A stretch of 10,052 nt of DNA, taken from Bacillota bacterium. Its GTDB lineage: Bacteria; Bacillota_E; RBS10-35; JAJYVN01. The translations under genes were made by a program, and so were the position numbers. Positions 6,795-10,052 of this stretch are shown piece by piece. Position 1 is the first letter of the stretch; each line of letters opens with the position of its first letter. Below the pieces are notes generated by a model. The model worked only from the letters and a program-made list of their open reading frames with translations, made no database searches and was not told the DNA's origin. Location: contig JAJZWQ010000117.1 of assembly GCA_021846605.1 (NCBI GenBank), positions 1 to 10,052 on the forward strand, in the 5' to 3' direction.

Positions 6795-6989
6795 GCGTCA
6801 AACAACTCCCTTCGTTCGGGGCGCCCCGCTGGGCGCTCCCCACCGTCCGTCCAAGCTTCGCCGTTCGGCGGGCCGGCCCTCCGCACGCCATGCGGACTTG
6901 GGGGATCACAGCACCGCCGGGCCGGGCGGGGATGGTCGGTCCGGACGACGCCGGTCCGGGGCGCGGACCCCCGACGCCCACGCGGCGCC
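6795..6989. other. Divergent intergenic region upstream of the isomerase-like gene and proS
   Basis: About 195 nt with no convincing gene. It contains the ribosome binding site of the minus-strand gene (CTCCC at 6806-6810 on the plus strand) and small GC hairpins, such as GGTCCG-N5-CGGACC at 6953-6969. I looked for a minus-strand promoter and found none that fits well. Short open frames here are arginine- and proline-rich and look like GC artefacts. Confidence 0.5.
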
Positions 6990-7018
6990 TTGACGCACGG
7001 CCACCGCGAACCTAGCAT
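6990..7018 (+). promoter_or_regulatory. Sigma-A-type promoter for proS
   Basis: TTGACG (6990-6995) is followed by exactly 17 nt and TAGCAT (7013-7018), matching 5 of 6 and 4 of 6 of the consensus in a local A/T-richer patch. Transcription would start near 7025, giving a leader of about 120 nt before proS. Confidence 0.6.
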
Positions 7019-7068
7019 TTGGATCTAGACTCATCCATTGCGGGCGGTCATCCGGCTGATCCGGTACG

Positions 7069-7129
7069 GCGTCCCCCGCCCTGTAGAGGGGTTGGGGGAC
7101 GCGTTGTGTCGCGGTCGGGCCCCGGCCGC
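7069..7129 (+). promoter_or_regulatory. Structured 5' leader of proS: two tandem hairpins
   Basis: Hairpin 1 has a perfect 9-bp stem, GCGTCCCCC (7069-7077) with GGGGGACGC (7094-7102), and an inner CCCT/AGGG helix. Hairpin 2 has an 8-bp stem with one G-U pair (7111-7118 with 7122-7129), ending 3 nt before the Shine-Dalgarno. The T-box antiterminator motif (AGGGTGG-ACCGCG type) is not seen and there is no T-tract. The structures may modulate translation or be incidental to high GC. Confidence 0.4.
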
Positions 7130-7132
7130 CCC

Positions 7133-7140
7133 GGAGGGAG
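7133..7140 (+). promoter_or_regulatory. Ribosome binding site selecting the proS TTG start
   Basis: GGAGGGAG lies 7 nt before TTG 7148. The first ATG (7160) would be 19 nt away, too far, so TTG is preferred. Confidence 0.6.
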
Positions 7141-7147
7141 TGCGCGA

Positions 7148-8866
7148 TTGGTCAGCCAGATGTCCAGGCTCCTGGCGCCCACGCTGCGCGAAGTACCCGC
7201 CGAGGCTGAACTCGCCAGCCACCAGTTGATGCTGCGCGCCGGCCTCATGCGGCGGGTGGCGGACAGCGCCGGCCTCTACGCGCTCCTGCCGCTGGGGGTG
7301 CGCGTCAAGGCCAAGGTGGAGCGGATCATCCGCGAGGAGATGGACGCCTGCGGCGGTCAGGAATGCCAGTTGCCGATCGTGCAGCCCGCCGAACTCTGGG
7401 AGGAGAGCGGCCGCTGGGCCGTGTACGGGGAGGAGATGTGGCGGCTGACCGACCGCCACGGCCGCGCCTACTGCCTGGGCCCGACGCACGAGGAGGTGGT
7501 CACCGACCTGGTGCGCCACCACGTCGCCTCCTGGCGTCAGCTGCCCCTGCTCCTTTACCAGATCCAAAACAAGTACCGGGACGAGCGGCGGCCGCGCTTC
7601 GGGATGCTCCGCGCCCGCGAGTTCATCATGAAGGACGGCTACTCGTTTCACCGCGACGAGGAGGACTTGGCCGTCTGGTATCAGCGCCTCTTCGACGCTT
7701 ACACCCGCATCTTCCAGCGCTGCGGCCTGCTCTGCCGGCCGGTGCTCGCTGATCCCGGCGCCATCGGCGGCAAGCGCACGCATGAATTCATGGCGCTGGC
7801 TGACGCGGGGGAGGCAGAGGTCGTCACCTGCCCGCAGTGCGGCTACGCGGCCGACGTGGAACAGGCCGAGGCGGGTCTCCGCCCGGCCCCGGCCCCCGGG
7901 ATCCTGAAGGAGGTCGCCACCCCCGGGGCGCGCAGCGTCTCCGAGGTGGCCGGCGCGCTGGGACTGGCCGCGGGCGCCGTGGCCAAGACCCTCTTTTACG
8001 TGGCCACGGGCGGGGGGGGACCGGCGCGGCTGCTGGCCGCCGTGCTTCCCGGCGACCGGGAGCTGAACCCCCTCAAGCTCGCCCAGGCGGCTGGCGCCGA
8101 ACAGCTCCGCCCGGCCACGCAGGAGGAGGTGCCCGTCCCCCTAGGCTTTGCCGGCCCGGTGGGATTGGCGGGTGCCGAAATCTTTACGGACCGCGCGGTG
8201 GCCCAGGGCGGCGCCTGGGCGGTGGGGGCCAACCGCGCGGGCTACCACCTGACGGGGGCCACGGCGGGCCGGGATTTTTCGGCGGCGAGCGTGGCCGGGC
8301 TGGCCTTGGCGGTCGGCGGCGATCCCTGTCCGCGGTGCGGGGCCGAACTTGTCGGGTCCCGAGGCATCGAGGTCGGGCAGGTGTTCGGTCTGGGAACGAA
8401 GTACAGTAACGCTCTTGGAGCCACCTTCCTGGATGAGAGCGGGCAGGAACGCGCCATCGTCATGGGGTGTTACGGGATCGGGGTCACGCGCACCATCGCG
8501 GCGATCGTGGAGCAGTGCCATGACGACCAGGGAATCATTTGGCCGGTTTCTGTGGCACCGTACCACTGCGTGCTGGTTCCCGTTGGCGCCGGGCCGGCGG
8601 GAGCGGCTGCCACGACCGCGGCCGAGGAACTGGGGGCCGCGTTGGACGCGGCGGGCGTCGAGGTGTTGGTGGACGACCGCGACGAACGGCCGGGGGTCAA
8701 GTTCAAGGACGCCGACCTGATGGGGTTCCCCGTGCGGATCACGCTGGGCCGGGCTCTGGTCGACGGGATGGTGGAGGTGCGTCTGCGCCGGACGGGGGAG
8801 ACGCGGCTGGTCCCCCTGGGGCAGATCGTAGAGGCCGTGCGGGCGGTGCTGTCCAAGAACGCGTGA
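7148..8866 (+). CDS. proS: Proline--tRNA ligase (prolyl-tRNA synthetase, bacterial type with editing insertion)
   Basis: Cytosolic class II aminoacyl-tRNA synthetase charging tRNA-Pro. The 572-aa product matches the bacterial-type ProRS length of about 565-580. The N-terminus has PTLREVPAEAELASHQLMLRAG and YALLPLG (motif 1 region). Motif 2 is RDERRPRFG followed by RAREFIMKDGYSFH (144 to about 168). An insertion domain of the YbaK-like editing type occupies roughly 230-400 (VAKTLFYV, GAVGANRAGYH). Then come GIEVGQVFGLGTKYS, motif 3 GIGVTRTIAAIVEQ (R448), and the anticodon-binding domain (VLVDDRDERPGVKFKDADLMGFPVRITLG). CxxC pairs at 228/231 and 394/397 bracket the insertion and could bind a metal. 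Start TTG is chosen for its ribosome binding site; the frame open upstream lies in the leader. A GT2 gene follows after 46 nt. Confidence 0.96.
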   Translation: MVSQMSRLLAPTLREVPAEAELASHQLMLRAGLMRRVADSAGLYALLPLGVRVKAKVERIIREEMDACGGQECQLPIVQPAELWEESGRWAVYGEEMWRLTDRHGRAYCLGPTHEEVVTDLVRHHVASWRQLPLLLYQIQNKYRDERRPRFGMLRAREFIMKDGYSFHRDEEDLAVWYQRLFDAYTRIFQRCGLLCRPVLADPGAIGGKRTHEFMALADAGEAEVVTCPQCGYAADVEQAEAGLRPAPAPGILKEVATPGARSVSEVAGALGLAAGAVAKTLFYVATGGGGPARLLAAVLPGDRELNPLKLAQAAGAEQLRPATQEEVPVPLGFAGPVGLAGAEIFTDRAVAQGGAWAVGANRAGYHLTGATAGRDFSAASVAGLALAVGGDPCPRCGAELVGSRGIEVGQVFGLGTKYSNALGATFLDESGQERAIVMGCYGIGVTRTIAAIVEQCHDDQGIIWPVSVAPYHCVLVPVGAGPAGAAATTAAEELGAALDAAGVEVLVDDRDERPGVKFKDADLMGFPVRITLGRALVDGMVEVRLRRTGETRLVPLGQIVEAVRAVLSKNA

Positions 8867-8900
8867 CTTGCGGCGCGGGCGTCGACGTATGGATGGATGG

Positions 8901-8906
8901 GGAGGG
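8901..8906 (+). promoter_or_regulatory. Ribosome binding site selecting the glycosyltransferase GTG start
   Basis: GGAGGG sits 6 nt before GTG 8913. The longer in-frame starts (TTG 8868, ATG 8889) lack a good site, and the residues they would add look non-coding. Confidence 0.55.
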
Positions 8907-8912
8907 TTGGCC

Positions 8913-9638
8913 GTGCAAGGGCCGCTGGGCGGGGCCGAGGCGGTGGCAGCGGCCCTCGTCGATCTCCCGGCGGTCCCCGAGCCGGTCCGGACCGGAGCGG
9001 TGGCCAAGCCCGGCCGGGTGGTGGCCGTGATCCCCGCGTACAACGAGGAGAAGACGCTCGGCGAGGTCCTCTGCGTCCTTGCCCATGTGCAGCAGATCGA
9101 CCGCGTCTTCGTGATCAGCGACGGGTCGACCGACCGGACGGCCGCCGTGGCGCGGGATGGCGGTGCCACGTGCATCGAGCTCGAACAGAACGTGGGGAAG
9201 GGCGGCGCCCTCAAGGTCGGCATCGACCAGGCGGACGCCCAGGTCTACCTGTTCCTCGACGCCGACCTGATCGGGTTGACCGCACTGCATGTGCACGACC
9301 TCCTGCTGCCCGTCCTCAGCGGGCGGGCCCAGATGAGCCTGGGCGTGTTGGAGAAGGGGCGGGCGGTGACGGACCTAGCCCACGCCGTGGCCCCCTACCT
9401 CTCCGGCCAGCGGGCCGTCACGCGCGAGGTCCTGCAGGGGATCTCGGGAATGGAAACAGCGCGCTACGGGATCGAGGTGGCCATCAACCGGCACCTCAAA
9501 AAGCACCACGTGGCCGTGGAGATCGTACCGATGGAGAACCTCACCCACCGCATGAAGGAAGAGAAGCTGGGTCTGCTGCGAGGCTTCGTCGCCCGCATGA
9601 AGATGTATTGGGAGATCGTCAAATACACCAGCGAGTGA
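8913..9638 (+). CDS. Family 2 (GT-A fold) glycosyltransferase
   Basis: The 241-aa product is a single GT2 domain without clear membrane helices. Seen are the nucleotide-binding strand VVAVIPAYNEEKTLGEVL (about 36-53), SDGSTDRT (D70), NVGKGGALKVGI, and the DxD-type metal site LDADLIGL (D116, D118). Further on are APYLSGQRAVTREVL, in the acceptor region, and a basic C-terminal tail with RMKEEKLGLLRGFVARMKMYW. The layout resembles the GT2 branch that includes dolichyl-phosphate mannose synthase and glucosyl-3-phosphoglycerate synthase-like enzymes; donor and acceptor cannot be assigned. It would transfer a sugar from a nucleotide sugar, plausibly to a lipid or small-molecule acceptor. It lies 46 nt after proS in the same direction and is probably cotranscribed. 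Start GTG is preferred; a TTG at 8868 would add 15 residues. Confidence 0.88.
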   Translation: MQGPLGGAEAVAAALVDLPAVPEPVRTGAVAKPGRVVAVIPAYNEEKTLGEVLCVLAHVQQIDRVFVISDGSTDRTAAVARDGGATCIELEQNVGKGGALKVGIDQADAQVYLFLDADLIGLTALHVHDLLLPVLSGRAQMSLGVLEKGRAVTDLAHAVAPYLSGQRAVTREVLQGISGMETARYGIEVAINRHLKKHHVAVEIVPMENLTHRMKEEKLGLLRGFVARMKMYWEIVKYTSE

Positions 9639-9661
9639 CCTCCGGTCGCACGCCTGCCGCA

Positions 9662-9683
9662 CCCGGCCGCCTGATCGGCCGGG
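9662..9683 (+). terminator. GC hairpin after the glycosyltransferase, possible terminator
   Basis: A perfect 8-bp stem, CCCGGCCG (9662-9669) and CGGCCGGG (9676-9683), has a 6-nt loop 23 nt past the stop codon. No T-tract follows (CCTGGGTCGG), so its role as an intrinsic terminator is uncertain. Confidence 0.4.
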
Positions 9684-9919
9684 CCTGGGTCGGTCACGCT
9701 CGCCCGAGGCCGTCCCGGTGGCGCGTGGACGCGCGGGGCGCCCGTGCGCTGCGGCGGGTGGTGGTCCGACTCCGCCGCGAGGAGCCGTCCGCGGCACGGG
9801 TCGGATAAGAACCCGGCCTTTGTGAACGACGCCTGCAGGCACTACCAACCGCAACAACTCCTGCCTCCCCGCCTCATCCAGGGCAGGGTGCATCCCATGA
9901 ATGGCGGGCGTGGCAACAG
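9684..9919. other. Non-coding or unrecognised stretch after the proS unit
   Basis: I see no convincing gene. A 62-codon open frame from 9744 on the plus strand has no family-like motif, no good ribosome binding site and no hydrophobic or repeat pattern. A/T content rises toward the right, which fits an intergenic region. Confidence 0.45.
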
Positions 9920-9922
9920 CAA

Positions 9923-9939
9923 TGTTAATTAATTGTTAA
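9923..9939 (-). promoter_or_regulatory. AT-rich island with two TTAACA repeats at 11-bp spacing, PhoP-box-like
   Basis: On the minus strand the sequence reads TTAACA, 5 nt, TTAACA: two exact copies of the half-site known for Bacillus PhoP (TTAACA-type direct repeats, about 11-bp period). In this GC-rich window a run of 17 nt with only two G/C bases stands out. Only two repeats are present, and a weak CAAT-N8-ATTG inverted repeat overlaps (9920-9935), so another AT-binding regulator is possible. Confidence 0.35.
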
Positions 9940-9972
9940 GAACCAGGAATCCCGGGGTCGGGATGAAGCCCC

Positions 9973-10020
9973 CCCCGACTTGGCCCAAGCCCGTACAGGC
10001 AATCCAACGCCAAGTCGGGG
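9973..10020 (+). promoter_or_regulatory. 12-bp perfect inverted repeat, probable leader hairpin
   Basis: CCCCGACTTGGC (9973-9984) pairs perfectly with GCCAAGTCGGGG (10009-10020) around a 24-nt loop. A smaller 6-bp hairpin, ATCCCG/CGGGAT, precedes it at 9949-9964. The 3' arm ends in the GGGG of a possible Shine-Dalgarno, so folding could hide it. I do not recognise a known riboswitch class. Confidence 0.45.
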
Positions 10021-10030
10021 AGAGGCTGCG

Positions 10031-10052
10031 GTGAGCGTAGCAGATGGGATGC
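10031..10052 (+). CDS. Possible start of a further gene, cut by the window edge
   Basis: GGGGAGAGG (10017-10025) lies 5 nt before a GTG, and the frame stays open for the remaining seven codons (reading MSVADGM). This is the right geometry for a start, but seven codons cannot show that it is coding and nothing can be said about function. Confidence 0.25.

Noticed and set aside
7019..7147. Open frame extending upstream of proS as N-terminal protein sequence
   Set aside because: It covers the probable transcript leader with two hairpins, and the family N-terminus begins at about 7160; TTG 7148 has the ribosome binding site.
7019..7147. T-box riboswitch upstream of proS
   Set aside because: The conserved T-box antiterminator sequence is not found, and there is no terminator with a T-tract.
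9744..9932. 62-codon open frame after the glycosyltransferase
   Set aside because: No good ribosome binding site, no recognisable motif, and it runs into the AT island; probably chance.
1..10052. CRISPR array, tRNA or rRNA genes
   Set aside because: No regularly spaced direct repeats, cloverleaf or conserved rRNA segment was seen on reading either strand.

Overview
The window is a very GC-rich (about 70 percent by eye) bacterial housekeeping locus. The gene order cdsA, dxr, rseP, ispG, proS is the arrangement typical of Firmicutes. Combined with the high GC, frequent GTG/TTG starts and strong GGAGG-type ribosome binding sites, it suggests a high-GC Firmicutes lineage (Symbiobacterium, Thermaerobacter or Limnochordia-like). 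The lineage is inference; no rRNA or other marker is present to fix it.

Layout. (1) 1-363: the 3' end of an IS200/IS605 (IS1341-type) tnpB with its right-end hairpin, followed by a second hairpin of nearly the same sequence in inverted orientation. The element lies where uppS/frr usually sit upstream of cdsA. (2) 452-5947: five co-oriented, tightly packed genes: cdsA (CDP-diacylglycerol synthesis), an AI-2E/YtvI-family membrane protein, dxr and ispG (second and penultimate steps of the MEP isoprenoid pathway) and rseP (site-2 intramembrane metalloprotease). A 13-bp stem at the ispG stop codon probably ends the unit. (3) 5976-6794, minus strand: a TIM-barrel sugar phosphate isomerase/epimerase-like gene, convergent with ispG, interrupting the usual ispG-proS junction. 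(4) 6990-9638: a good sigma-A-type promoter, a structured leader of about 120 nt, proS (prolyl-tRNA synthetase with editing insertion) and a GT2 glycosyltransferase. (5) 9639-10052: about 400 nt without a convincing gene. It holds a GC hairpin after the glycosyltransferase, an isolated AT-rich island with two TGTTAA repeats at 11-bp periodicity (TTAACA on the minus strand, like a Bacillus PhoP box), a 12-bp inverted repeat, and what may be the ribosome binding site and GTG start of a gene cut by the window edge.

Together the main operon makes membrane lipid precursors: CDP-DAG for phospholipids, and IPP/DMAPP for undecaprenyl carriers and quinones. It also makes a membrane protease for envelope signalling or sporulation. 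No clearly new system is visible. The points most worth a second look are the paired IS-end hairpins, the probable tnpB frameshift, the minus-strand insertion that separates proS from its usual operon and appears to be matched by its own promoter and leader, and the regulatory-looking AT island plus hairpin at the right edge.
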